A stretch of DNA of 64,000 bases, taken from Chitinophaga oryziterrae (GTDB taxonomy: Bacteria; Bacteroidota; Bacteroidia; Chitinophagales; Chitinophagaceae). The notes under the pieces were generated by a model. It saw only the letters and a list, made by a program, of their open reading frames with translations. It was not told the DNA's origin and did no database searches. The stretch's first letter is position 1, and each line of letters starts with the position of its first letter. Both the position numbers and the translations under genes were made by a program. Positions 16,481-25,085 of this stretch are shown piece by piece. The DNA is taken from positions 1 through 64,000 of the forward strand of contig NZ_WRXO01000008.1 in NCBI RefSeq assembly GCF_009758125.1. Reading direction: 5' to 3'.

Positions 16481-18817
16481 TTAGTCCACGTTCACCTTTA
16501 CCCTCACGGCCCTTAACCCACTCACACCCTGTAAATCTTCCAGGTCCAGCATTTCTACTTCAGAAGACAGGACACCTTTGTTTTGCAGGAAGCTGATGTA
16601 TTTCAGATATTCTTCCACCTCTTTCGCATATGCATATACGATAGCAATAGTACCTGGCTGTGTCAAACGTTCACCGGTCTGACGTACTCTTACTTTATCT
16701 ATCCGTTTTTTGATGATCTCATAACGGATATTGTAAGCACCTTCCACATCAAAGCGGCGTTCATCCTGACGGAAGCTGATATCGATCGGGTTGCTGTGTG
16801 CCAGTATCAGCTGTGTGGTCAATAAAGGCACTTTCAGTTTAGGGACCAGGCTATGCGTAATCTTAGCAATCTCCGCCATGGACGACAACTGCCACAGCCG
16901 CAGGTTGCGCAGGTATAGCATGTCGAACTTACGGTTTTGTGCAATAGCCTGACCTATATAGATATTATATTCCAATCCATCGGTACGGTACTTCTCGAAG
17001 TAACATGGAAAAGACTGCTGGATTTTATCTTTCTCTACATCCAGGTACTGCCCTATTTCAATGTTGAGTTGTGCGAGGCTGTCTTCATATTCTTCGCGGT
17101 GATGCTGAATATGTCCCTCCGTTTTACCTACCAGGGAAAAATAGTTTTCAAGGGCAGGTTGTAAGACCGGATGACTATCATACAAATGGCGGAATAAAGG
17201 TTGTATTTCATCATCCAGATAATCGTTCACTTTCAGTTCATCTTCAGACAACATACCACTGGTGATACCGGTGATCAGGTCGTTGTTCTTATATTGCAGC
17301 TCTTCCAGGAGAGGCAGATAGATAGCCTCACTGGCGTGCTGCAATGTATCCCTGATCAGTAATAACTGTTCTTTCAGGTCATCGTGAATCGCATTGCTGC
17401 GTTCTGTAGAAGAGTTGCGGATATCTACTGCACCATATAAAGGATATACATCTTCAAAAGAGATGTTACCGATGTCTTCTCTTTCTTTTTTAGGAGTATG
17501 CAGGTAATGCCACGCAGCATCTATGAATTTCCACTCTACAGCAGGCTGTAAAGCAGTGAACTGTTCTTTTATAACGCCTACGATCTTATTATTCAGGATA
17601 TCCAGTCCACGGTTAAGTAACATGACTACCAGCGGATAAGCAGGCATTGACTTGCCCATTGTTTCACGACTGATCCTGTTTGGTACAGAAGAGGCCAGCT
17701 CTACGATTCCCAGCAACTGATCTTCGTGCCATATAGGGCACATTACAAAACTTTTGATCCCTTTCAGCGGAAGATATTTCAGGAAAGGATAAGTGATCGG
17801 TGTTGTTTCGTTAACGTCAGGGATCAATAACGGATCGCGGTGTGCCATTACATACTGTTGCAATTGCTGGAACAGTTGATGCTGTTGCTTTTCGTTCCCC
17901 TTCACCCCTAACATCAGACCTGTTTCGCACAGATTACATTCCAGTACGTAACGGCCATTGATCTTAGGAACGGGTATGATATGTACGGTTAAATCCGTTT
18001 CCTGCATCAGAGAGCGCACTTCTTCTTCCATGCGGCGGTAGGTTTGCTGTTCGTTACCTTCCGACATGTTCAGGACCAGGTTCCTCATGCTGTTCTGCAC
18101 TTCTTCTCTGGTCACATCCTGTACGGTCCAGATCACAAATCCTTCCAGGGAAAAGTTTTGCAGTGGTATTAATTCCTGCAATGCTTCCAGTGAAAACTGG
18201 CGGATACAGAGGTTATCATAAGCGACCTTTGGCGCATCTCCTTTTACTTTTACATCAACGAAACGGGGATCGATATTTACTTTTATGTATTTCTTCAATC
18301 CATTTCCTTCCGGTACTGATATCTGGTGAATGATTTCGTTTTCGTATGTTACCGCGAACCCATATACTTTTTCCAGGATCATTTTATACAGCCATTCCAG
18401 TTTATCCCGTTTAATCTTCTCGATCGGCATTCCTTCCGGTACTACCACCAGTCCTTCACCGTTGGCGCCGAATAGTTCTTTGAAGAGATCGGAATAATAG
18501 AAAATTGCGAATTTATTAGGGACACCTATACCATAGATATCTCTGTCCATATCAACTGTAACCGGAAATATAGTAGCGATTACCAGGTCAATGTATTCCT
18601 GGTAAGCAGACATGTCGTCTGCTCCTGCGATAGGACCCAGCAGAGCCGGATTACCTTCAAAGCGTTTTATGATCTGTTGGTAGTACGCGGCACGTGCGTC
18701 TTCTTTGTTTGTTGCCTTTTGTTTCAGAAAATTCACATAAGGCGCGAAAGAGATATGGCTGTCTATCAGCACCTCTTCTTCCTTAAATATTTCCGAATTG
18801 GCGGATAATACTTTCAT
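16481..18817 (-). CDS. Large GAF domain protein of unknown function
   Basis: A 778-residue cytoplasmic protein without signal peptide or membrane helix. A GAF-like domain at roughly 250-420 is suggested by the pattern MAHRDPLLIPDVNE, KYLPLKGIKSFVMCPI and QLLGIVELAS, the usual core strands of this ligand-binding fold. The rest is mostly helical and has no recognisable enzymatic motif. No kinase, cyclase or output domain is visible, so it may be a scaffold or sensor. It is transcribed alone: a terminator follows it and 218 bases separate it from lysA, which has its own terminator. Confidence 0.65.
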   Translation of the reverse strand: MKVLSANSEIFKEEEVLIDSHISFAPYVNFLKQKATNKEDARAAYYQQIIKRFEGNPALLGPIAGADDMSAYQEYIDLVIATIFPVTVDMDRDIYGIGVPNKFAIFYYSDLFKELFGANGEGLVVVPEGMPIEKIKRDKLEWLYKMILEKVYGFAVTYENEIIHQISVPEGNGLKKYIKVNIDPRFVDVKVKGDAPKVAYDNLCIRQFSLEALQELIPLQNFSLEGFVIWTVQDVTREEVQNSMRNLVLNMSEGNEQQTYRRMEEEVRSLMQETDLTVHIIPVPKINGRYVLECNLCETGLMLGVKGNEKQQHQLFQQLQQYVMAHRDPLLIPDVNETTPITYPFLKYLPLKGIKSFVMCPIWHEDQLLGIVELASSVPNRISRETMGKSMPAYPLVVMLLNRGLDILNNKIVGVIKEQFTALQPAVEWKFIDAAWHYLHTPKKEREDIGNISFEDVYPLYGAVDIRNSSTERSNAIHDDLKEQLLLIRDTLQHASEAIYLPLLEELQYKNNDLITGITSGMLSEDELKVNDYLDDEIQPLFRHLYDSHPVLQPALENYFSLVGKTEGHIQHHREEYEDSLAQLNIEIGQYLDVEKDKIQQSFPCYFEKYRTDGLEYNIYIGQAIAQNRKFDMLYLRNLRLWQLSSMAEIAKITHSLVPKLKVPLLTTQLILAHSNPIDISFRQDERRFDVEGAYNIRYEIIKKRIDKVRVRQTGERLTQPGTIAIVYAYAKEVEEYLKYISFLQNKGVLSSEVEMLDLEDLQGVSGLRAVRVKVNVD

Positions 18818-18976
18818 AATTCTAAAGTGTGTAAAAATGACTCATCTTAAATATTGCAGACGATTAAGAGCATAAAATATTGTATCTGTTAACAGCAGCG
18901 GCGTCAGTGTGCAGGATTAAGCAACAGGCAGAGATAAGATTTAGCAAAGTTATAACAATTCACCTATATCAGGTGC

Positions 18977-19013
18977 AAAAAAAATTGCAGATTTGCCTTC
19001 GCAAACCTGCAAT
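18977..19013 (-). terminator. lysA terminator
   Basis: Hairpin ATTGCAG-x-TTTGC/GCAAA-x-CTGCAAT (18984-19013, one mismatch) followed on the minus strand by eight T, starting 22 bases after the lysA stop codon. Confidence 0.85.
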
Positions 19014-19035
19014 AATATTTTAACATCTGTAATTG

Positions 19036-20256
19036 TTATAGTTCTATCTGGTTACGCAACAGGTCTTCAAAAACATCTTTTTTCCTGATAAGATGAGCTT
19101 TGCCTTCTTTGATCAAAACTTCAGCCGGTTTAAATCGGGAATTGAAGTTTGATGACATTTCGAAGCCATAGGCCCCTGCATTATAGAATACCAGGTAATC
19201 ACCCTCTCTTACATCATTCAGCTTACGGTCCCAGCCGAAAGTATCGGTTTCGCAGATATTTCCCACTACGGTATAGATCCGTTCTGTTCCTTTAGGATTG
19301 GAGATATTACGGATCAGGTGGAAAGCATCATAGAACATAGGGCGGATCAGGTGGTTAAAGCCTGAATTTACACCTACGAATACGGTAGCGGTGGTTTGCT
19401 TGATAACATTTGCCTTTACTACGAAATAACCGCTCTGGCTTACCAGGAACTTACCGGGTTCGAACCATACCTGCAATGGGCGGCTATAAGTTTTATTGAA
19501 CTTATTGAAGGCCTCAGACAGTTTTCTGCCCAGCAATGCGATATCTGTTTCGGGATCACCCTGTTGGTAAGCTACTTTGAATCCACTACCCAGGTCAATG
19601 AATTCCAGGTCGGGGAAATTTACCGCCAGTTCGAACATGATATCTACTCCGCGCAGGAATACGTCCACATCCTTGATTTCTGAGCCAGTGTGCATATGTA
19701 AGCCTGTCACTTTCAGTTTGGTGCTCTTCACGATGCGTTCGATATGGCGCAGCTGGTGAATGGAGATACCGAACTTGCTGTCTACGTGACCGGTAGAGAT
19801 CTTATAGTTCCCACCTGCCATGATATGCGGGTTCAGCCTGATACAGATAGGGTAGCTGTCGCCGAAGCGGTTACCAAACTGTTCCAGGATGGAGATATTA
19901 TCAATATTGATATTTACACCCAGGTCTTTTGCAGCGATGATCTCATCCAGATCTACGCAATTAGGGGTAAAAATGATGTTTTTAGGCTCAAATCCTGCCT
20001 TTAGCCCCAGTTGTACCTCATTGATAGATACTGTATCAAGTCCGCAGCCAAGGGAGTTAATATACTTCAGGATATTGATATTGGTAAGTGCCTTACAGGC
20101 ATAGAAAAAGCGGGCATCCGTCTTTATGAAAGCATTTTGCAGCTTTTCGTACTGGATTTTTATTTTTTCTGCATGGTATATGTATACCGGTGTTCCAAAT
20201 TCTTCTGCCACTTTTACCAGGAACTCTGTGGAGAGGACGTCGCTTTGTTTAGACAT
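19036..20256 (-). CDS. lysA: Diaminopimelate decarboxylase
   Basis: The last step of lysine synthesis: PLP-dependent decarboxylation of meso-diaminopimelate. Alanine-racemase-fold barrel followed by a C-terminal beta domain, 406 residues. The PLP lysine is residue 55 in YACKALTN; HMHTGSEI, GSGFK and the dimer active-site loop ICETDTFGWDR with its essential Cys are all present, as is AYGFEMSSNFNSR. The 5' untranslated region contains a short hairpin (20287-20305) about 30 bases before the start codon, and further upstream an unexplained long inverted repeat. No other lysine gene is adjacent. Confidence 0.94.
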   Translation of the reverse strand: MSKQSDVLSTEFLVKVAEEFGTPVYIYHAEKIKIQYEKLQNAFIKTDARFFYACKALTNINILKYINSLGCGLDTVSINEVQLGLKAGFEPKNIIFTPNCVDLDEIIAAKDLGVNINIDNISILEQFGNRFGDSYPICIRLNPHIMAGGNYKISTGHVDSKFGISIHQLRHIERIVKSTKLKVTGLHMHTGSEIKDVDVFLRGVDIMFELAVNFPDLEFIDLGSGFKVAYQQGDPETDIALLGRKLSEAFNKFNKTYSRPLQVWFEPGKFLVSQSGYFVVKANVIKQTTATVFVGVNSGFNHLIRPMFYDAFHLIRNISNPKGTERIYTVVGNICETDTFGWDRKLNDVREGDYLVFYNAGAYGFEMSSNFNSRFKPAEVLIKEGKAHLIRKKDVFEDLLRNQIEL

Positions 20257-20286
20257 TTATGCATTCAGATTTACAAATTCATATGC

Positions 20287-20305
20287 AAGAGCCTTTCGGG
20301 CTCTT
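20287..20305 (-). promoter_or_regulatory. Hairpin in the lysA leader
   Basis: AAGAGCC/GGCTCTT stem with a 5-base loop ending about 31 bases before the lysA start codon. No T-run follows it, so it is not a terminator; it could affect translation or mRNA stability. No known lysine riboswitch pattern is recognised. Confidence 0.4.
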
Positions 20306-20406
20306 CCTAAAAGTCTGCGAATTTACTACGCAAATTCCAGAAAAGAGAATATACTATTGGCCGGTAATGTCTCAGTTTGAATATTAAGACAGCGTAGATT
20401 GCCAGA

Positions 20407-20543
20407 TGTTGTTGATCATAAATACACTGCATCTGACTGTTTAGTTCTCTGATGTAGCTTTGGAATATGGGTTCAGGAGTTGTTTTTCAATTTAACTTCA
20501 CCTAATATTCACGTCAGATAAGGTGTATTTATGATCAACAACA
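20407..20543. repeat. MITE-like element with 31-bp terminal inverted repeats
   Basis: Left end 20407-20437 and right end 20513-20543 are inverted repeats: 21 bases identical (starting TGTTGTTGATCATAAATACAC), then three mismatches, then seven more identical (ATCTGAC). The 75-base interior has no ORF. It fills most of the gap between the S4-domain gene and lysA. Flanks show no clear target-site duplication. A small non-autonomous mobile element or a structured RNA are the two readings. Confidence 0.75.
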
Positions 20544-20581
20544 CCTCCCGCAAAGATTATGTAACCAAACTGAGTCACTAC

Positions 20582-20992
20582 CTATTGGCCGGCTTCCTCT
20601 TCGTCCTTATCATCCATAAAGTCGTCAAGGCTCCGTCTTTCCTTTTTGGTAGGGCGACCGATCTTGCTGGGACGTTTACCGGTATCAAAGCTGAAGGCGG
20701 TACTCTGCATAGCCAACTTATCTTCTTCAGGAGTGATATCCAGGTAGTGTTTAATGGCTTCTGCGTATTGCACCCTGTTTGGTAACAGGCTGAGGACTTC
20801 GATCTTCCATTTACGGGCTTCATTCCTGATGTCGTATTTATCTCCTATCGCTACTGCGCGGGAAGCCTTCACGGATATACCATTCAGCTTTACTTTCCCT
20901 GCTTCACAGGCAGCGGATGCCTGGGAACGGGTCTTAAAGATGCGGATAGCCCAGAGATATTTATCCAGCCGGAGTTTTTCTGTGTTCTGCAC
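20582..20992 (-). CDS. S4-domain RNA-binding protein, Hsp15 type
   Basis: A 136-residue protein with an N-terminal S4 RNA-binding domain: RLDKYLWAIRIFKTRSQA, CEAGKVKLNG, AVAIGDKYDI. Length and the acidic tail fit the Hsp15/YbcJ-like group that binds stalled 50S subunits carrying nascent chains. The C-terminal 40 residues are charged and probably disordered. It is transcribed alone on the minus strand, 39 bases upstream of the inverted-repeat element; the terminator after the M20 dipeptidase lies 26 bases upstream of its start codon. Confidence 0.82.
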   Translation of the reverse strand: MQNTEKLRLDKYLWAIRIFKTRSQASAACEAGKVKLNGISVKASRAVAIGDKYDIRNEARKWKIEVLSLLPNRVQYAEAIKHYLDITPEEDKLAMQSTAFSFDTGKRPSKIGRPTKKERRSLDDFMDDKDEEEAGQ

Positions 20993-21017
20993 TATTAAAT
21001 ACTTTTCGCGAAATTAA

Positions 21018-21053
21018 TTAAAAAAACCCGGCTCCTTTTGAGATGCCGGGTTT
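21018..21053 (-). terminator. Terminator of the M20 dipeptidase gene
   Basis: Stem AAACCCGGC/GCCGGGTTT (21025-21053) with an 11-base loop, followed on the minus strand by a T-run and AATTAA. Confidence 0.85.
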
Positions 21054-21072
21054 GTATCTGTCTTATAAAGTC

Positions 21073-22443
21073 TTATTTACTCAGTTCGGCAAAGTACTTA
21101 TGAAAATAAGGGATTGTTTCGATACCCTTATAGAAGTTAGCCAAACCGTACTTTTCGTTGGGAGAATGCAGGTTATCACTATCCAGACCAAAGCCCATCA
21201 GGATGGTTTTAAGTCCCAGCTCTTTCTCAAACAGTGCTACGATAGGAATACTTCCACCTCCACGCATAGGGATGGGAGATTTACCAAAGGTAGCTTTGAT
21301 GGCTTCGCTGGCAGCTTTGAACGCTATGTGATCGATAGGGGTAACATAAGGGCTGCCACCGTGATGGGTAGTTACCTTTATTTTTACTGATTTAGGTGCT
21401 ATCTTCTCAAAATGAGCTTTGAAGAGTTCGGAGATCTCAATCCAGTCCTGATTAGGAACCAGGCGCATAGAGATTTTAGCAGATGCTTTTGAAGGCAATA
21501 CTGTTTTGGAACCTTCACCGGTATAACCACCCCAGATACCATTTACTTCCAGTGTAGGACGGATACCGGTGCGTTCGATAGGAGTATATCCTTTTTCACC
21601 CCAGAGTTCATCCACGCCCAGGTCGGCCTTATATTCCGCTTCGTCGAACGGAGCAGCATTGAGGGCAGCTCTTTCTTCTTTGCTCAGGTCCTGTACTTTA
21701 TCGTAGAAACCGGGAATGGTTACATGGTTATTTTCATCGTGCATGGAAGCGATCATCTGGCACAGGATAGTAGCAGGGTTTGCTACTGCACCACCGTATA
21801 CACCACTGTGCAGGTCGCGGTTAGGGCCGGTCACCTCTACTTCCATATATGACAGTCCGCGCAGGCCGGTATCCAGGGAAGGATTTTCCAGGCTTAACAT
21901 GGACGTGTCGGAGATAAGCACTACATCTGCCTTCAGACGTTCTTTATTTTCTTTGATAAAGATACCGAGGTTGGCAGAGCCTACTTCTTCCTCTCCTTCT
22001 ATCATAAATTTGATATTGCAGGGGAGAGTATTGGTTTGGGTCATGGTTTCAAATGCCTTTACGTGCATATAAAACTGGCCTTTATCGTCCGCGCTGCCGC
22101 GGGCGTAGATCTTATCATCTTTAATAACCGGTTCGAACGGACCGCTATCCCACAGTTCAAGCGGATCGGCGGGTTGTACATCATAGTGGCCATATACCAG
22201 AACGGTAGGAAGCGCCTTATCGATGATCTTTTCACCATATACGATCGGGTGTCCGGCGGTAGGACATACTTCTACTTTATCAGCGCCGGCTTCCAGTAAC
22301 CGCTGCTTTACGGCTTCAGCACAAGCCTTTACATCTTTGCTGTAGCCTGAGTCTGCACTTACAGAAGGGATGCGCAGCAGAGCCAGCAGCTCATCCAGAA
22401 AACGATCTTTATTCTTTGCCTGATAATCTTTCCAAACTTGCAT
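21073..22443 (-). CDS. M20 family metallo-dipeptidase
   Basis: A cytosolic dizinc dipeptidase (carnosinase/CNDP-like) hydrolysing dipeptides. The 456-residue protein shows GHYDVQP (His86, Asp88), the bridging aspartate in RGSADDKGQ, the catalytic EGEEEVGS pair and a C-terminal HSPNEKYG with the last histidine ligand. The dimerisation lid domain lies between. No signal peptide. It has its own terminator and about 180 bases of non-coding DNA upstream, so it is monocistronic. Confidence 0.93.
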   Translation of the reverse strand: MQVWKDYQAKNKDRFLDELLALLRIPSVSADSGYSKDVKACAEAVKQRLLEAGADKVEVCPTAGHPIVYGEKIIDKALPTVLVYGHYDVQPADPLELWDSGPFEPVIKDDKIYARGSADDKGQFYMHVKAFETMTQTNTLPCNIKFMIEGEEEVGSANLGIFIKENKERLKADVVLISDTSMLSLENPSLDTGLRGLSYMEVEVTGPNRDLHSGVYGGAVANPATILCQMIASMHDENNHVTIPGFYDKVQDLSKEERAALNAAPFDEAEYKADLGVDELWGEKGYTPIERTGIRPTLEVNGIWGGYTGEGSKTVLPSKASAKISMRLVPNQDWIEISELFKAHFEKIAPKSVKIKVTTHHGGSPYVTPIDHIAFKAASEAIKATFGKSPIPMRGGGSIPIVALFEKELGLKTILMGFGLDSDNLHSPNEKYGLANFYKGIETIPYFHKYFAELSK

Positions 22444-22626
22444 GTTTCAGTGTAGTTGACTTTAAGAATGCTGCAATTTAAGGGAAAGTCATAAATTAAA
22501 GTGGGGAGTATTTCACTGTTATTTATAATCGTTAACCAGTCATTAACAATTTTGTAGATCTTTTATTCGAACTTGAACGCCTGTTTAAACCTTAAAACCG
22601 TACACCATTACAAATACCATTACCGT

Positions 22627-22977
22627 ATGCAAACCAGCGAGGATACCGCTATGTTATCCGCATTAAAGGATAACAACCTTGATGCCTACCAGTACTTTTT
22701 TATGAAATACTATAAACCTCTTTGCGTAAAGGCGTGTCAGATGCTGGGGGATATGGAAAAAGCGAAGGAAATGGTGCAGGGACTTTTCATAGAAGTATGG
22801 CGAACAGGCGCATATAGGAAGATTGATCATTCCCCCGGAGGATTTTTTTATCAGCTTGTGTGTCAGGAATGCAGTCACCTGCAGGCTTATACAGAACGGC
22901 AAAAGGTACAATGTCCCCCCTGTAAGACGGGACCGGCACTTATACCCCAGGCATTGCACCCGCAATTACTTGTGTGA
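22627..22977 (+). CDS. ECF-like sigma factor with region 2 only
   Basis: The 116-residue product resembles region 2 of Bacteroidota ECF sigma factors: DAYQYFFMKYYKPLCVKA, then AKEMVQGLFIEVW, the core-binding helix, then SPGGFFYQLV. It stops after the linker: there is no region 4 helix-turn-helix that would bind the -35 element, and only 49 bases remain before the next gene, too few to encode it in any frame. The start at 22627 (MQTSEDTAM) is favoured over an in-frame ATG at 22573. It is followed by a FecR anti-sigma gene, so it looks like half of a cell-surface-signalling pair that has lost region 4. Confidence 0.72.
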   Translation: MQTSEDTAMLSALKDNNLDAYQYFFMKYYKPLCVKACQMLGDMEKAKEMVQGLFIEVWRTGAYRKIDHSPGGFFYQLVCQECSHLQAYTERQKVQCPPCKTGPALIPQALHPQLLV

Positions 22978-23026
22978 ACGAATGACAGATTGAACCTTCA
23001 ATAACCCTCTATAACCTCTTCTTTGT

Positions 23027-24211
23027 ATGAGATACGACCAAGAGTATATATACACATTACTATTGCGAAAGCAACTTGGCGACTTGAGTGAAGTGGAAAA
23101 TAAGCTGCTGCAAAAGGTAATGGAAACTGATGAGCAGGTGCGTAACTGCTGGTTTGAGCAGGAAGAAGCCAAGCGTTATACATTTAATGCATTTCTGGAC
23201 GATTTGCGTGTGGAACATGACTGGTGTAAAGTAAGGGCGGTGTTAACACCGAAGCCATTACATACGCGGATTTACTATTTCCTGAAAAGGTACAGGGCCG
23301 TTGCGGCCATATTGCTTGCTGTTATGCTGACGGCGGCTGTATTTATCAGCACCTACCAGCATAAGGCGCCACCGGCGATCGCTCATTTTGCACCACACTA
23401 TAAGAAAATAACACGTTACCATTCTTTCATGGCGCCGGTAGTTATCTTTCCTGACCAGCCAGCGGAGGAAGCCTCCGCAGTAACAGATACTGTGGTCCCT
23501 GTTGTACAGGTAGCTTCCAGGCATATAGAGAACGATACCATTTATCAGAGCAGTACCATAGAATGGAATACGCTCACGGTACCTCCGCAAACAGATTATC
23601 ATATTGAACTGGCCGATGGGACAGAAGTACACTTAAATGCCAGCTCCACACTGCGCTTTCCCTTCATTTTTCCGGGGAAAACGAGGGAAGTATACCTGGA
23701 AGGAGAAGCTTACTTCACAGTAGCGCATAACCCTGCACAGCCATTTATTGTACATACCGGCACGGCATCGGTCATCGCATTGGGCACAGCTTTTAATGTC
23801 AACTCCTATGATAGCAAGGTGATGACAACATCGCTGGTACAAGGCTCAGTAATAACAGATGTAGGAGATAGCCTGGATGTAACCCTTAAGCCGGGTTATG
23901 AAGCCATTTACAGGCCAGGGGAACCTTTTAAGGTAAAGCGCTTTGATCAAACGGTCACCCTTGGCTGGAGGGACGGCATGTACCGCTTTGTGAATAAACC
24001 GCTGGAAGACATTGGCCCGGTAATGATGCGCTGGTTTGGTCTGAAGCTCGATTTTTCAACACCCGCATTATCCCATCGCTTATTCTCTGCCAATCTTGAT
24101 AAAGACAAACCTCTGACTGCGTTCCTGAATGAAATATGCAGTGAGTCGGACATTGATTATAAAGTGTACGATGAAACAATTCATTTCAGCGTATATAAAT
24201 CAGGAAATTAA
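23027..24211 (+). CDS. FecR-type transmembrane anti-sigma factor
   Basis: A 394-residue FecR-like regulator: N-terminal cytoplasmic anti-sigma region (1-87), one membrane helix (about 90-110, AVAAILLAVMLTAAVFIS), a periplasmic FecR domain (about 190-290, with HIELADGTEVHLNASSTL and FIVHTGTASVIALGTAFNV) and a C-terminal DUF4974 domain (about 320-394). In Bacteroidota it normally partners an ECF sigma factor and a SusC/TonB receptor that supplies the signal. Here the sigma lies 49 bases upstream but there is no SusC/SusD gene downstream; instead a response regulator is convergent and overlaps by 12 bases. Confidence 0.9.
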   Translation: MRYDQEYIYTLLLRKQLGDLSEVENKLLQKVMETDEQVRNCWFEQEEAKRYTFNAFLDDLRVEHDWCKVRAVLTPKPLHTRIYYFLKRYRAVAAILLAVMLTAAVFISTYQHKAPPAIAHFAPHYKKITRYHSFMAPVVIFPDQPAEEASAVTDTVVPVVQVASRHIENDTIYQSSTIEWNTLTVPPQTDYHIELADGTEVHLNASSTLRFPFIFPGKTREVYLEGEAYFTVAHNPAQPFIVHTGTASVIALGTAFNVNSYDSKVMTTSLVQGSVITDVGDSLDVTLKPGYEAIYRPGEPFKVKRFDQTVTLGWRDGMYRFVNKPLEDIGPVMMRWFGLKLDFSTPALSHRLFSANLDKDKPLTAFLNEICSESDIDYKVYDETIHFSVYKSGN

Positions 24212-24664
24212 CTTCTGACGTAATAAAAACTCCAGTTTTTCATTTACGTCCAGCAGTTTGGCTGTTAACTCCTTGTTTTCTTTACGGAGAGAATATACTT
24301 CGTATGCCTTCTCAATATTATGCCTTAACTCTTCTTCGTTCCATGGTTTGGAAAAGTACTTGTACACCTGTCCTTTGTTGATGGCGTCTATTACGGCATT
24401 GATATCTGCATAACCGGTCAGTAAAATGCGGATAGGTTCGGGATACTTATCCAGGATAGATTCGAAAAATTCGATGCCCGTCATTTTAGGCATCCGCTGG
24501 TCTGAAATGATGATCTGGATTTCTTCTTTTGCCAGCACCTCTTCTGCCTCTTCCGCAGAGGCTGCCGTAAACACGGTGTAAAGTCTACGGAAAGATGCTT
24601 TAAAAGCATTTAGATTATGAATCTCATCATCAATATACAGAATATGGATGTGTTGTGCACTCAT
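24200..24664 (-). CDS. Response regulator with coiled-coil tail, no DNA-binding domain
   Basis: The receiver domain spans about 6-122 of 154 residues: acidic pocket Asp12-Asp13, phospho-acceptor Asp55 in SDQRMP, switch Thr83 in LLTGYAD and Lys106 in SKPW. The remaining 30 residues are a predicted coiled coil (KENKELTAKLLDVNEKLEFLL). It resembles the receiver part of RpfG-like regulators but has no HD-GYP or HTH output; it may act by protein-protein contact. No histidine kinase is adjacent. Its last 12 bases overlap the end of the fecR-like gene on the other strand. Confidence 0.88.
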   Translation of the reverse strand: MSAQHIHILYIDDEIHNLNAFKASFRRLYTVFTAASAEEAEEVLAKEEIQIIISDQRMPKMTGIEFFESILDKYPEPIRILLTGYADINAVIDAINKGQVYKYFSKPWNEEELRHNIEKAYEVYSLRKENKELTAKLLDVNEKLEFLLRQKLIS

Positions 24665-24680
24665 TGACGCAGACTTAAAT

Positions 24681-24712
24681 TCAATTTAATTAAAAATAAA
24701 AAGCGTTACAAA
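24681..24712 (-). promoter_or_regulatory. Possible promoter of the response regulator gene
   Basis: Minus-strand TTTG (24709-24712), 20-base spacer, TAAATTGA (24681-24688), one to two mismatches from TAnnTTTG, 17 bases before the start codon. The remaining intergenic DNA up to 24950 shows no gene. Confidence 0.4.
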
Positions 24713-24950
24713 CGAATGAAAGACGAGTGGGTATGCGCAGTAAAAGTTTGCTCTGTTAAAACGCCATAACTCCCTTATAGATAAGCTGTTCCATACCTGG
24801 TTACCGGGAAATGACTGTAAAATTATAGAGAAAGCCGCATTCGGAGTTTGTTTTTTTCGACAATGACAACAACTTTTCTGTGAAAGTAAAGTAACGACGT
24901 TTTATCGTTCTACGAACAGTGGTTCATTAAAAAATGCAGACAGGTTTGTT

Positions 24951-24981
24951 TTTGCATTTTGCATAATTTCGTGTAGGTTTG
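24951..24981 (+). promoter_or_regulatory. Promoter of the LemA-TPM operon
   Basis: TTTG (24951-24954), 19-base spacer, TAGGTTTG (24974-24981): exact Bacteroidota primary promoter. Transcription should start near 24988, about 98 bases before lemA. Confidence 0.72.
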
Positions 24982-24989
24982 ATCTACTC

Positions 24990-25005
24990 AGTACCCTTGG
25001 GTACT
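24990..25005. promoter_or_regulatory. Perfect palindrome at the predicted LemA operon start site
   Basis: AGTACCC-TT-GGGTACT, a perfect 7-bp inverted repeat with a 2-base centre, begins 9 bases after the -7 element. It could be an operator for a dimeric regulator or a 5'-end hairpin. Confidence 0.45.
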
Positions 25006-25085
25006 AAGATGCACATAACCAAAGAAATATACTCGTAGTATTGTTTAATGTGTTTATCAGCATTTAACTCTAAATTAAAACTCAA

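Noticed and set aside
23027..24664. A SusC/SusD utilisation locus at the FecR gene
   Set aside because: No TonB-dependent receptor or SusD lipoprotein follows the FecR gene; the next gene is a convergent response regulator.
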